Below are positions 14,886-23,097 of a DNA stretch of 64,000 nt, piece after piece (position 1 is the stretch's first letter; every line of letters begins with the position of its first letter). Below the pieces are notes generated by a model. That model made no database searches and was not told the DNA's origin. It saw only the letters and a list, made by a program, of their open reading frames with translations. Made by a program: the position numbers and the translations under genes. The DNA comes from Hymenobacter aerilatus. Its GTDB lineage: Bacteria; Bacteroidota; Bacteroidia; Cytophagales; Hymenobacteraceae. The stretch covers positions 4,940,501 to 5,004,500 of the forward strand of contig NZ_CP095053.1 in the NCBI RefSeq assembly GCF_022921095.1, given 5' to 3'.

Positions 14886-16865
14886 TTAGCGCCAACTCAC
14901 GCGCAGGCTCAGCACGCCGTTGCGCGGGGGCATAGCGCGCGCTTCGTAGCTGTTATAGGTGAGATTGGTAAGGTTAAAGCCCTGCACCAGCGCGGTTAGG
15001 CTCCAAGTGTTGCGGGTGGTGAAGGTGTAGCCCAACGACCCACTCAGCAGGAAATAGGAGGGTAGGAAGGTGGTAGCTGAGGCGTCGGTGTAACGGAAGC
15101 TGGTGAAGGTGCTCTGCGTGAGCAGTTGCCAACCACGCCAACTCTGGCGCGTGGTGAAAGCCACCGTGTGCAACGGGACATAGGGCAGCTGCACGCCCAC
15201 CGGGTCGGGGTCGAATGCGTAGCCGCCTACCTTCCGCGACTGGGTGTAGGCGTAGGCCGCCCGCGCCGTGAGGGCGTAGCGCCCCGGCTGCCAGCCCAGT
15301 TCCGTGCTCAACTCTAACCCCTGCGCCCGCACCCGGCGCAGGTTGCGCGGCGACCAATAGCTCACCGTATCGCCAGGAAGCCACTGCACCCAGTTGCGCA
15401 CTTGCTGGCGGTAGGCCGTCAGCTCCGTGAGTAACGAGAGGGTAGGCGTAGGCTTGAAGGTATGTTGTGCACCACCCTCGTAGCCTAAGCTGGTTTCGGG
15501 CAGTAGGTTGGGGTTGCCGCCGGGGCGCCAGTACCGCTCGTTGAGGGTAGGCACGCGGTAGCTACGAGCGGCGCTACCCTTCAGCACCAGCGTGTGCGTG
15601 CCTTGTTGCCATACCTGCCACTCGCCGCCCAGGATAGGGGCCAGTGGCGGCCGCCGGCCCGGAATGAACGCCTGCCTGATGTTAGCCGTGAGACGCAAGG
15701 TAGGCGCAGGGTCGTAGCGCACCAGGGCATAGCCGGAGAAACGGTTTTCTGTGAGGTCCTGACCGTAGCCATCCACGCGGGCCGCAAAGTGTTGGGCTTC
15801 TCCGCCTACCCGTACACTCAGGTTAGAACGAAGTTGGATGCTGTGGTCGGCCTGCGCCTGGCTGGTGCGCACCCGCGAGTTGCTTTGGGCTACCGTGTTG
15901 CTGCGGTAGTTCAGAATGTCCTCAAACCAGGCCACGCGCACGCCCGTTTCGTGGCGACTGGTCACGTGGCGGTAGCCAGCCAGCAGGCGGCGGCTTTGGT
16001 CGCGCTCCTGGGCGTTGTCGTTGGCAGCGCCGATGGCAGGCTGAATGCGGCGGTCGGCATCTGTGAGCCACACAGCGCCCATTAGCTCGCCATGCTGGCC
16101 TAGGCGCAGGGTGGCATCCTGGGTGAGGCTCCATTGCCGGTAGGCAGCGTTGGTCTGCCGGCGTTCTACCAGCCCATCAATGGTGCGCTCCTGATAGGGA
16201 AAATCGTTTTGCGCCTCGCGGTAGGAAGCAGCCGTGCGCAAGGCTAGTTTCTCATTGCTGAAACTGTTCTCTACGCTGCCCGCCCGGAGGCCATAGTTGC
16301 CGGCATCGGCCTGCGCCTGCCCGCGCCACCCCGCGCCCCACTGCACCGGCGACGATAGCAGCACCGTGCCGCCTAGTGCACCATTGCCGTACACCGCACT
16401 GGCCGGGCCAGGCTGCACTGTGATGCTGGTAGCACCATTCACAGGCAGTAGGGCAAAGTCGGCCTCACCCAGGGTAGGCAGGTTGATGTTGAAACCGTTC
16501 CAGAGCACGGCCGTGTGGCGGGCCGAAGTGCCGCGCAGCGTAATAGACGACAGCTGCCCCGGTCCATAGTTCTTCAGATAGATAGGCGTGAGTCGACTCA
16601 GGGCCTCGGCCAGCGTGCCGGCCGGCAGTTGATTCACGGCCACCGAATCGAGGGTAGTGCGGCGGCTGCCTACAGCATAGCGGCTCAGACGAGCGGCTTC
16701 TACCATAGCCGCAGGCAATAGATGCGGCGCAGCAACGCTAGTGTCAGCAGGGGCACGTTGAGCTTGGGCCACTGCGGCTGGCAATAGGCTTGCTACTACC
16801 GCTAGCACGCGTAGCGCACGGGCAAGTCTAGGAGAAGTAGCGCGTAAGAAACGTATCCGAACCAA
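14886..16865 (-). CDS. BtuB-like TonB-dependent cobalamin receptor
   Basis: The 659-residue protein is a TonB-dependent outer-membrane receptor: signal peptide (cleavage near AVAQAQ, about residue 36), plug domain (LAEALSRLTPIYLKNYGPGQ, SITLRGTSARHTAVLWNG, INLPTLGEADFALLP, ASAVYGNGALGG) and a 22-strand barrel ending in LSLRVSWR. Its size and plug wording match the BtuB/vitamin B12 group rather than the much larger SusC group. A cobalamin riboswitch sits 145 nt upstream on the same strand, which makes cobalamin the probable ligand. The start is TTG at 16865, since no ATG precedes the signal peptide. No btuCDF inner-membrane transporter is in the window. Confidence 0.88.
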   Translation of the reverse strand: MVRIRFLRATSPRLARALRVLAVVASLLPAAVAQAQRAPADTSVAAPHLLPAAMVEAARLSRYAVGSRRTTLDSVAVNQLPAGTLAEALSRLTPIYLKNYGPGQLSSITLRGTSARHTAVLWNGFNINLPTLGEADFALLPVNGATSITVQPGPASAVYGNGALGGTVLLSSPVQWGAGWRGQAQADAGNYGLRAGSVENSFSNEKLALRTAASYREAQNDFPYQERTIDGLVERRQTNAAYRQWSLTQDATLRLGQHGELMGAVWLTDADRRIQPAIGAANDNAQERDQSRRLLAGYRHVTSRHETGVRVAWFEDILNYRSNTVAQSNSRVRTSQAQADHSIQLRSNLSVRVGGEAQHFAARVDGYGQDLTENRFSGYALVRYDPAPTLRLTANIRQAFIPGRRPPLAPILGGEWQVWQQGTHTLVLKGSAARSYRVPTLNERYWRPGGNPNLLPETSLGYEGGAQHTFKPTPTLSLLTELTAYRQQVRNWVQWLPGDTVSYWSPRNLRRVRAQGLELSTELGWQPGRYALTARAAYAYTQSRKVGGYAFDPDPVGVQLPYVPLHTVAFTTRQSWRGWQLLTQSTFTSFRYTDASATTFLPSYFLLSGSLGYTFTTRNTWSLTALVQGFNLTNLTYNSYEARAMPPRNGVLSLRVSWR

Positions 16866-17009
16866 AATTTCCGGGGTAGGAAAAGTCAGTTCAAAACTCC
16901 GCTACGAGCCGAAACCCGCCGCGTAGCCGAGGCCGAAAACAGGAAAAACCGGTTGGCCGAAGCCGCCCGCTGCATTCGTTCTCCGCCTTTCCACCGAAGG
17001 CGCTGAACA

Positions 17010-17225
17010 TGGGAAATGTAGTGGCAGGTCTCCTGGCTTGCTTCGGGCACGTCGCCTTCCCATTTCTCTGGCAGGTTTCGGTGCGAAACCTGCTTTCCTC
17101 GAAACAGTGGCAGCTGCGTGACGAGCCCTTTCTTGAAGCGTACAGTTGCGGGGACAGCTCCGGCCTCGAACCGGATTCCCTTTTCAGCCTCGCCCCGCAC
17201 TTGGGGTCCGGCCACCGCTACGCTG
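17010..17225 (-). promoter_or_regulatory. cobalamin riboswitch
   Basis: Read on the minus strand, this segment holds the conserved blocks of the AdoCbl-type cobalamin riboswitch in order: GAAAAGGGAATCCGGT, then GAGCTGTCCCCGCAACTGTA, GCCACTG, GGGAAGGCG and finally the B12 box AGCCAGGAGACCTGCC (17023-17038). It precedes the BtuB-like gene by about 145 nt. In that leader I see a short hairpin with GCTACG/CGTAGC arms but no clear terminator, so the control mode is unsure. Confidence 0.93.
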
Positions 17226-17233
17226 CAAAGATA
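17226..17233 (-). promoter_or_regulatory. -7 promoter element of the riboswitch transcript
   Basis: TATCTTTG on the minus strand matches TAnnTTTG directly before the riboswitch. The expected -33 position falls inside the arm of the repeat that starts at 17236, where no TTG is found. Confidence 0.55.
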
Positions 17234-17235
17234 CT

Positions 17236-17486
17236 GTCTGAACCACGGATTCGCTCGGATTTTCTGGATTACACGAATTTTGTGGATGGGTGTGTGAAAA
17301 GGTATCTGTCATCCCGAGCCTGCAAAGAATCTTTTCACGATATCACGATTCGTTGTGGCGACTGTCGTTCAGGCATAAGAAGGTCCTTCGCTGTGCTCAT
17401 GATGACAGAGTTTATAGCAGGGTGGAAAACCCTCGCCTACAAAATCCGTGTAATCCGAAAAATCCGAGCGAATCCGTGGTTCAGAC
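17236..17486. repeat. outer palindromic repeat, about 250 bp
   Basis: Arms at 17236-17283 and 17439-17486 are inverted copies of 48 nt with only three mismatches; the arm begins GTCTGAACCACGGATTCGCT. It fills the gap between the riboswitch promoter and the glycosylase gene and encloses a second palindromic element at 17306-17408. Confidence 0.9.
17306..17408. repeat. inner palindromic repeat nested in the outer one
   Basis: The left end CTGTCATCCCGAGCCTGC and the right end GTGCTCATGATGACAG are degenerate inverted copies of about 28 nt. The element has the same size (about 103 bp) and general wording (GTCAT...GAGC...GAAG) as those at 4718 and 11199. Confidence 0.65.
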
Positions 17487-18084
17487 AATTCCCGCCGCCT
17501 TTTTCCAGCGCCCCGATCCCACCCAAATTGCCCGCGAGCTGCTAGGGAAATATGTCTTTTCCCGCATAGATGATGAATTGACGGGTGGCCGCATTGTCGA
17601 AACCGAAGCATATTCCCATGAAGGGGACAACTCCCTGACGATGCACCTGAAGCGGCGCGGCCAACACGGACAGGCGCTGTATGAACTGGGAGGCCGCGCC
17701 TACCTCTACACCGTGTACCAGCGGCACACCCTGTTCAACATCGTTACCAACGCCGCCGATGTGCCCAATACCGTCCTGATTCGTGCCATCGAGCCCACCG
17801 CAGGCATCGATACGATGCTACGACGACGCGGTTTAGAGTCCATAGCTCGCAACCTAACGGCCGGCCCCGGCTTGCTCACACAAGCGCTGGGCGTTACGCC
17901 CGCTCTCACTGGCACCGATTTGCAGGGGAATGTGCTTTGGCTGGAAGACCATGGTGAAGATGTCCCCGACGCACAGGTGCGCGCCAGCGCTAGGGTAGGG
18001 CTGGCCTACGCCGGCGCGGAAGCAGCCAGCCTACCCTGGCGCTTCCGTATCAAGGATAGCCAGTGGACCAGCCCGGCAAAGTAG
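17476..18084 (+). CDS. DNA-3-methyladenine glycosylase (AAG/Mpg family)
   Basis: The product, about 202 residues, belongs to the alkyladenine DNA glycosylase family, which removes alkylated purines to begin base excision repair. Family landmarks are RELLGKYVF near the start, GGRIVETEAYSHEGDNS with the catalytic Glu, GGRAYLYTVYQRHTLFNIVTN, then NLTAGPGLLTQALGV and the end ASLPWRFRIKD. The frame is open further upstream, but only through repeat sequence that encodes low-value peptide. The best start is GTG 17476, which itself lies in the right arm of the outer palindrome; no ATG is available closer to the conserved region. The gene may have lost its own start when the repeat arrived. Confidence 0.85.
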   Translation: MVQTIPAAFFQRPDPTQIARELLGKYVFSRIDDELTGGRIVETEAYSHEGDNSLTMHLKRRGQHGQALYELGGRAYLYTVYQRHTLFNIVTNAADVPNTVLIRAIEPTAGIDTMLRRRGLESIARNLTAGPGLLTQALGVTPALTGTDLQGNVLWLEDHGEDVPDAQVRASARVGLAYAGAEAASLPWRFRIKDSQWTSPAK

Positions 18085-18093
18085 TAGAGTAGG

Positions 18094-19329
18094 CTATGCC
18101 GATTGGACTGCTGCTACTAGCTCCCCACTCCAGCGCTTCACTTTTTCACACACCAGCACCATCAGGCGGCCACGCAAATCGGTAGTGGCGAACAGGTAGA
18201 GGTGCCCACCCTCCCGGATACCGGTGCGTTGCCGGAACACAGCTACTGTGTCGGGGAAGTTGCGTGTTGTCACATGGGCGCGCCCCTCGGAACCAAGATA
18301 GGGTAGGAGGGCATCGGCATCGTAGCGCTCCACAGCTTGTATGCGGAAGATACGGCCAGGAAAATCGGCACGTAGCGCGTCGGAAGTGTAAAGGTGGCTG
18401 TGTTGGTGCAGCTTCAATAGCTCGAAGGCATTGCCAATGCTACGAAAGGCACCCGCTTTCAGAATAGCCGCATTGGGTTCGTACAGGTACTGCTCGGCTT
18501 GGGGCTCGGCATAGCGCGACACAGCGCGGGCCTCGCGGGCCCGGTTCAGGCGAAACTCCTGCTGCTCGCCAGTGCGGGTCAGGTTCACGGCGTAGCGCTC
18601 GGGGTCCACGGCGGGTTCTCCTCCCAGCTCATATAGCACCTCCTTGCACTCATTGTCCACAGCCAGTACCCACAAGCGACGCACGTGCTTCAACTCCTGA
18701 ATAGCCAACTCAATATCAAGCATAGGCGAGGTCTTGAGCAGAATGCGCGGAGCCTTATGCAATAGTAAGGGTAGGATGCGCAGCACATCCGGCTCGCAAT
18801 CCTGCAACCGAAAAATCTTGCGCGAAGCTGTGTCGCGGCGGGCTGGGTCGAGGTAGAGCCAGTCGAACGTTTCGGGTGTGCTTTTCAGAAAGGCCAGAGC
18901 ATCCGTGGCGTGGTAGTGCACATTCTGTATGCCCAGCTGGTTTAGGTTGTACTGTACTACCTGAACCAGCTGCGGATTGCGCTCCACATAGTGCACCTCC
19001 GCCACGCGGCTGGCGAAGTAGCAGGTATCTACGCCAAAGCCACCTGTTAGGTCGGCCAAGCGCTGGCCGCTTACCAGCTCGGCTTTAAACGCAGCCGTAC
19101 GATCCGACGACGCCTGCTCTACGGAGAGAGCAGGCGGAAAAATCAATTCGGGGTTTTCGGCCCAGGCAGGCAGCTTGGTGCGAGCCTTTTGGCGGGCCTG
19201 AATCTGGCGGACCAGCTCGGGGACGGGGAGCCCCGGAAAGCGGCGGGCCTGCAACGCCAGCTGGGCCGGGTCGTGGTGCAGGTGGTCGGCTACGTACTGC
19301 CGAGCCGCCGCGGGCAACGGATATTCCAT
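18094..19329 (-). CDS. THUMP-like class I SAM-dependent methyltransferase
   Basis: The 411-residue protein has a Rossmann methyltransferase core in its middle: motif I LADLTGGFGVDTCYFA (about 89-104), acidic motif II VHYVERNP, and DWLYLDPARRD (motif IV, DPAR). An N-terminal helical part and a C-terminal region with YEPNAAILKAGAFRSIG fit the Bacteroidota family with a ferredoxin-like and a THUMP-like domain (PG_1098 type). A nucleic acid, probably RNA, is the likely substrate, but the target is not known to me. It converges on the glycosylase gene with a 9-nt gap. Confidence 0.8.
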   Translation of the reverse strand: MEYPLPAAARQYVADHLHHDPAQLALQARRFPGLPVPELVRQIQARQKARTKLPAWAENPELIFPPALSVEQASSDRTAAFKAELVSGQRLADLTGGFGVDTCYFASRVAEVHYVERNPQLVQVVQYNLNQLGIQNVHYHATDALAFLKSTPETFDWLYLDPARRDTASRKIFRLQDCEPDVLRILPLLLHKAPRILLKTSPMLDIELAIQELKHVRRLWVLAVDNECKEVLYELGGEPAVDPERYAVNLTRTGEQQEFRLNRAREARAVSRYAEPQAEQYLYEPNAAILKAGAFRSIGNAFELLKLHQHSHLYTSDALRADFPGRIFRIQAVERYDADALLPYLGSEGRAHVTTRNFPDTVAVFRQRTGIREGGHLYLFATTDLRGRLMVLVCEKVKRWSGELVAAVQSA

Positions 19330-19356
19330 GCCCCTATCTACGCAAAAAGCGGCGAA

Positions 19357-19971
19357 TTAGTGCAACTGCCAGCTCAAAGCCAGCAAAGGCCGACCAGTGG
19401 CGGTGGCGCTCATGCCAACTGTAGTAGGACGATAGCGCTGCCATAGTGCGCCGTGTCGTGCTGCCGGCAACATACTATTGTGCGTTTCTACTGCCCGAAT
19501 TAAATGCGTATTGGTATGGCGCGTGATGAGTACGTTGGCCAATAAGCTGAAGGCAGCTACACCCACGGCTACCTTCTGCGTGTTGTTGAAGTACTGCCGC
19601 TCGTCGCCAGCCAATACTTGCTGACCATACAACGCCACAGAGCTCACAAACACCAGTCGCTCGGCCAAATGCAGCGACTTCTGCCGCCGGTAGTCGTTCA
19701 GAAAGCTCAGCGCCTCGGTATTGTCAGCCAAATAGGGACGTAGCTTCTGCCCAAAATAACCCGCGTTACGGTAGTTGGTGCTGGTGTCGGTAGCAAAATA
19801 AAAGTTGGTCTGCGGTCCATTCAATCCGCGGTCCTTATCCTCAGGACTCAGGCGGATAAATTGTCCCATAGGAGTAAGTGCCTGTTGAGCTTGAGCTCCA
19901 ATGTATATAGTAAAAATACCAAAAATGGTTAGCGCAAATGCGCGAAAAAATGAGGGGAAGAAAGGGCGCAT
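19357..19971 (-). CDS. secreted or membrane protein of unknown function
   Basis: No family is recognised. The 204-residue product begins MRPFFPSFFRAFALTIFG, a signal peptide with cleavage near IGAQAQ (about residue 29). A hydrophobic segment, VAVGVAAFSLLANVLI, lies near residues 137-152. The middle has an (N/D)YRRQKSLHLAERLVF helix of the kind seen in DUF5683-like envelope proteins, but I would not assign it. ATG 19971 is chosen because the signal peptide starts there. Confidence 0.6.
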   Translation of the reverse strand: MRPFFPSFFRAFALTIFGIFTIYIGAQAQQALTPMGQFIRLSPEDKDRGLNGPQTNFYFATDTSTNYRNAGYFGQKLRPYLADNTEALSFLNDYRRQKSLHLAERLVFVSSVALYGQQVLAGDERQYFNNTQKVAVGVAAFSLLANVLITRHTNTHLIRAVETHNSMLPAARHGALWQRYRPTTVGMSATATGRPLLALSWQLH

Positions 19972-20095
19972 ACCAGCAAAAAAAACCAAAAAAATATGAG
20001 AGCCAGAAGAGAAAATAAGAGTGCTGGGCCAACAAAATGCAGCCAGAAGACGTTCTGAGGCACTACATCTTTTTTTCTTCACAAATTCTTCATCA

Positions 20096-20809
20096 ATGAA
20101 GCCATTCGTAAAAACGCTGCGTCGGAGTCTCTTGTGGGCTGTTTTACCAGCTGCCCTAACCCTTTCTTTTACAAGTTGCAGCGACGATAACAATGATAGC
20201 AACAATCCCGCCGAAGCACGTGTGATGGCCTATCATGCAGCCCCTTATGCCAACGCCGAAGTAGATCTGTTAGTAGATGGCGCCAAGGTGGAGGACATAG
20301 AATACGGTGACGAGAGCGACTACCTCAACGTAGCGGCCGGAACCCGTGCGGTGGAAGTGCGCCTCAAGTCCAGCCAGGTAGCTGTAGCCAACACTTCGCT
20401 CAACGCGGAAAGTGGTAAGCGTTACTCGCTGTTTGCGTATAGCGCCTCTACTACCCAAACCAGCCTGCTAACCATCCCGGATGACTATACGACTCCTGCC
20501 AGTGGCAATGCACTGGTACGCTTCGTAAACCTGGGTTACAACGCTCCTGCCCTCACCCTCACTCGGCAGGGAAGTGGCGCTACGCCTATCTCTACCGGGG
20601 TAGCCAAGTTGGCTAACGGTGGCTTTGTTTCAGTACCAGCCGGTGCTATTACGTTTGAAGTGCGCGAAACAACAACTGCGCAATCCACCGTGCTTAGCCA
20701 AACGGCTAATCTGGAATCAGGTAAAGTATATAACGTATTAGTATATGGCGTATACGGTGGCACTACTGGTGCTACGGGCCTCAAGTTAGACGTTGAAGAC
20801 CTAGACTAG
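20096..20809 (+). CDS. DUF4397-domain lipoprotein
   Basis: The 237-residue protein carries a lipoprotein signal (lipobox SFTSC, Cys near residue 24) followed by a Ser/Asp/Asn-rich linker (DDNNDSNNPAE). The mature part has two similar beta-rich halves: ARVMAYHAAPYANAEVDLLVDG and LVRFVNLGYNAPALTLTRQG, each followed by VxAGxxxxEVR. This double-repeat form matches DUF4397 proteins of Bacteroidota, whose function is unknown. It is transcribed divergently from the gene ending at 19357 and has its own terminator. Confidence 0.8.
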   Translation: MKPFVKTLRRSLLWAVLPAALTLSFTSCSDDNNDSNNPAEARVMAYHAAPYANAEVDLLVDGAKVEDIEYGDESDYLNVAAGTRAVEVRLKSSQVAVANTSLNAESGKRYSLFAYSASTTQTSLLTIPDDYTTPASGNALVRFVNLGYNAPALTLTRQGSGATPISTGVAKLANGGFVSVPAGAITFEVRETTTAQSTVLSQTANLESGKVYNVLVYGVYGGTTGATGLKLDVEDLD

Positions 20810-20831
20810 AAGTATCCTACCCTAGCCATAC

Positions 20832-20865
20832 ACGGCCCGGTTAGCACAGCTAGCTGGGCCGTTTT
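20832..20865 (+). terminator. Terminator after the DUF4397 gene
   Basis: ACGGCCC (near 20832) and GGGCCGT form the stem base, with further TAGC/GCTA pairing inside, and TTTT follows on the plus strand. Confidence 0.7.
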
Positions 20866-21011
20866 GCGTAACCACATCTATGAAGTTGTTGCAATGCACT
20901 GCTACAGAATGCTGTAGCTAAAGGCCTAGTTGCGCTCTGGGGACTTGAAGGGAATAGAGGGGGGTAGGGTACAGTCCCTAGTAGTTCCTACTAATTCCCC
21001 AACAACTTGGC

Positions 21012-21019
21012 TACCTTTG
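21012..21019 (+). promoter_or_regulatory. -7 promoter element of ahcY
   Basis: TACCTTTG lies 27 nt before the ahcY start codon and matches TAnnTTTG. A -33 TTG at the ideal distance is not evident. Confidence 0.5.
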
Positions 21020-21046
21020 TAGTTGAATTGCTAAACTACCTGCACC

Positions 21047-22369
21047 ATGCTCGACACGAACCCAACGACGACTTACGTCCCTTATAAAGTAAAAGACATT
21101 TCCCTGGCCGAGTGGGGCCGGAAGGAAATTCGGTTGGCCGAAGCTGAAATGCCGGGGCTAATGGCATTGCGCGAAGAGTATGGCCCTTCGCAGCCGCTGA
21201 AAGGCGCCCGCATTGCCGGCTGCTTGCACATGACTATCCAAACGGCTGTACTCATCGAGACCCTGATTGCGCTGGGTGCTGATGTTACGTGGTCGTCGTG
21301 CAATATCTTTTCTACCCAAGACCACGCCGCGGCAGCCATTGCCGCTGCCGGTATCCCGGTGTATGCTTGGAAAGGCATGAATGAGGAGGAGTTCAACTGG
21401 TGCATCGAGCAGACGCTGTACTTCGGTGAGGACCGTCAGCCCCTGAACATGATTCTGGACGACGGCGGCGACCTAACCAACATGGTGCTGAACCAGTACC
21501 CTGAGCTAGCAGCCGGTGTCAAAGGCATTTCGGAAGAAACTACCACGGGTGTGCTGCGCCTGTTGGACCGTGTGAAAGCTGGTACTCTACCCATCCCCGC
21601 CTTCAACATCAATGACTCGGTTACCAAATCGAAATTTGATAATAAGTACGGCTGCAAAGAGTCGGCTGTAGATGCTATCCGCCGGGCTACCGATGTGATG
21701 ATGGCTGGCAAGGTAGCGGTAGTAGCTGGCTACGGCGACGTAGGAAAAGGCACTGCTGCTTCACTGCGCGGCGCTGGCGCCCGCGTAATTGTCACGGAAA
21801 TCGACCCCATCTGCGCCCTGCAAGCCGCCATGGATGGCTACGCTGTGAAGAAGATGGTGGATGCCGCGCCCCAAGCCGACATCATTGTGACGGCTACCGG
21901 CAACTGCGACATTATCACAGAGGAAATCTTCCGCTCGCTCAAGGATAAGGCTATCGTCTGCAACATCGGCCACTTCGACGATGAGATTGACATGGCATGG
22001 CTGAACAAGAACTACGGCAACACCAAAGACACCGTGAAGCCACAAGTAGACCTCTACACTATCGACGGCAAAGAGGTAATCATTCTGGCTGAAGGCCGCT
22101 TGGTGAACCTGGGCTGCGCTACGGGCCACCCCTCGTTCGTAATGTCAAACTCCTTCACCAACCAAACGCTGGCCCAGATTGAGCTGTGGACCAACGCCGA
22201 TGCCTACGAAAACAAAGTATATACCCTACCCAAGCACCTCGACGAGAAAGTAGCCCGCCTGCACCTCGCCAAGATTGGGGTAGAGTTGGATGAGCTGCGT
22301 CCTAAGCAGGCCCAGTACATCGGGGTAGAGGTAGAAGGCCCGTTCAAGTCGGATCTGTACCGTTACTAA
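21047..22369 (+). CDS. ahcY: S-adenosylhomocysteine hydrolase
   Basis: This cytosolic NAD-dependent enzyme splits S-adenosylhomocysteine to adenosine and homocysteine in the methyl cycle. The 440-residue length and blocks such as GCLHMTIQTAVLIETL, SSCNIFSTQDHAAAAI, FNINDSVTKSKFDNKYGC, the NAD loop VVAGYGDVGKGTAASLRG and the C-terminal KSDLYRY identify it. The conserved C-terminal Lys-x-x-x-Tyr-Arg-Tyr end is intact. A promoter element lies upstream and a perfect hairpin terminator downstream, so it is a single-gene unit. Confidence 0.97.
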   Translation: MLDTNPTTTYVPYKVKDISLAEWGRKEIRLAEAEMPGLMALREEYGPSQPLKGARIAGCLHMTIQTAVLIETLIALGADVTWSSCNIFSTQDHAAAAIAAAGIPVYAWKGMNEEEFNWCIEQTLYFGEDRQPLNMILDDGGDLTNMVLNQYPELAAGVKGISEETTTGVLRLLDRVKAGTLPIPAFNINDSVTKSKFDNKYGCKESAVDAIRRATDVMMAGKVAVVAGYGDVGKGTAASLRGAGARVIVTEIDPICALQAAMDGYAVKKMVDAAPQADIIVTATGNCDIITEEIFRSLKDKAIVCNIGHFDDEIDMAWLNKNYGNTKDTVKPQVDLYTIDGKEVIILAEGRLVNLGCATGHPSFVMSNSFTNQTLAQIELWTNADAYENKVYTLPKHLDEKVARLHLAKIGVELDELRPKQAQYIGVEVEGPFKSDLYRY

Positions 22370-22387
22370 GAAATTAGGACCTATTAA

Positions 22388-22422
22388 AAAAGGCCGCTCA
22401 GCATTGTGCTGAGCGGCCTTTT
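22388..22422. terminator. Bidirectional terminator after ahcY
   Basis: A 16-bp perfect stem (AAAAGGCCGCTCAGCA with its complement, 3-nt loop) with an A-run before and a T-run after. It also ends the minus-strand gene that stops at 22426. Confidence 0.9.
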
Positions 22423-22425
22423 GTT

Positions 22426-22635
22426 TTATCCTTTCTTGCTTCTGGTGCTAGGTACATAACCATAATATTCCTCCGTGGTAGTATACAGTTTCATTCCTAA
22501 TAGCTTCCAATCATGTAAAACTATTGTATGGTAGTAAACATTTGGGTATGAAAATGTGGCGCTACCCATAATAGGCCGCCATTCGTGCCCCAGCAGTAGG
22601 CCGGAGGTGGTAACGTGGAGGCCAGTGGGTTGCAC
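22426..22635 (-). CDS. 3' part of a gene split at a T9 run
   Basis: The frame, starting at GTG 22635, encodes about 69 residues with a beta-rich look (VTTSGLLLGHEWRPIMGSATF, NVYYHTIVLHDWKLLG). It has no signal or recognised domain. It stays open upstream to the T9 run at 22663-22671, and removing one T would join it to the membrane-helix frame at 22658-22936, giving one protein of about 170 residues. I therefore regard it as the C-terminal half of that gene. Low GC here differs from most neighbours. Confidence 0.45.
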   Translation of the reverse strand: MQPTGLHVTTSGLLLGHEWRPIMGSATFSYPNVYYHTIVLHDWKLLGMKLYTTTEEYYGYVPSTRSKKG

Positions 22636-22657
22636 AGTACCTTGGTCTTTTTTGCCC

Positions 22658-22936
22658 TCAACTAAAAAAAAATAGCTTGTTAATCGAATTCAGTTGGGTG
22701 TATCTGTAGTTGCTCCAGTTACTAGACTGAGAAGGCCTGTTGCTAGTAGCCAGCAAATTTTCTGATACGTCAGGGTTGCTATTGGAGCTACTTCTGAAAG
22801 CCGATAAGCTTAATAGAAACAGCGTTGCTAACCCGATACCAATCTGCCGCCGCAGCACGGATAATACTTTGATCCAGGCGTAGATGATGAGAATAAGTAA
22901 AATGACGTTGAGAGCGGTCCAAGCTATAGTTTCCAT
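22658..22936 (-). CDS. 5' part of a split membrane-protein gene
   Basis: From ATG 22936 the frame encodes 92 residues: an N-terminal membrane helix (WTALNVILLILIIYAWI), a second hydrophobic stretch (IGIGLATLFLLSLSAF) and a polar Ser/Asn-rich part that ends in NKLFFFS at a T9 run. No family is recognised. The stop two codons after the run, with the open frame that follows, suggests a frameshift, transcriptional slippage or a sequencing error. The TTG at 22945 is a possible but less likely start. Confidence 0.5.
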   Translation of the reverse strand: METIAWTALNVILLILIIYAWIKVLSVLRRQIGIGLATLFLLSLSAFRSSSNSNPDVSENLLATSNRPSQSSNWSNYRYTQLNSINKLFFFS

Positions 22937-23025
22937 AAGTGTCAAACGAAAAATAGTTATTATTAAATATAGAGAATGAATAGTTCTGATTGGCGCGTAA
23001 ACATCTAAAAAACAATATTTTATAC

Positions 23026-23090
23026 ATGATTTTAAATACCAATTCGGTCCCGGTGCAGTGCACCGGGACCGAATTGGTATTTAAAATCAT
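23026..23090. terminator. 65-bp near-perfect palindrome
   Basis: Arms of 31 nt at 23026-23056 and 23060-23090 are perfectly complementary with a 3-nt centre (AGT). The outer third is AT-rich and the inner part GC-rich. It starts 8 bp beyond the stop of the luciferase-like gene on the minus strand, so it probably acts as its terminator. Confidence 0.8.
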
Positions 23091-23097
23091 AGGAGAA

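Noticed and set aside
13745..16865. The receptor/lipoprotein pair as a second SusC/SusD system
   Set aside because: The receptor lacks the SusC N-terminal extension and is far shorter, the lipoprotein is a propeller, and a cobalamin riboswitch precedes them.
17290..17475. Upstream extension of the glycosylase frame
   Set aside because: The 62 codons are repeat sequence (SVIPSLQRIF, KKVLRCAHDD), not glycosylase.
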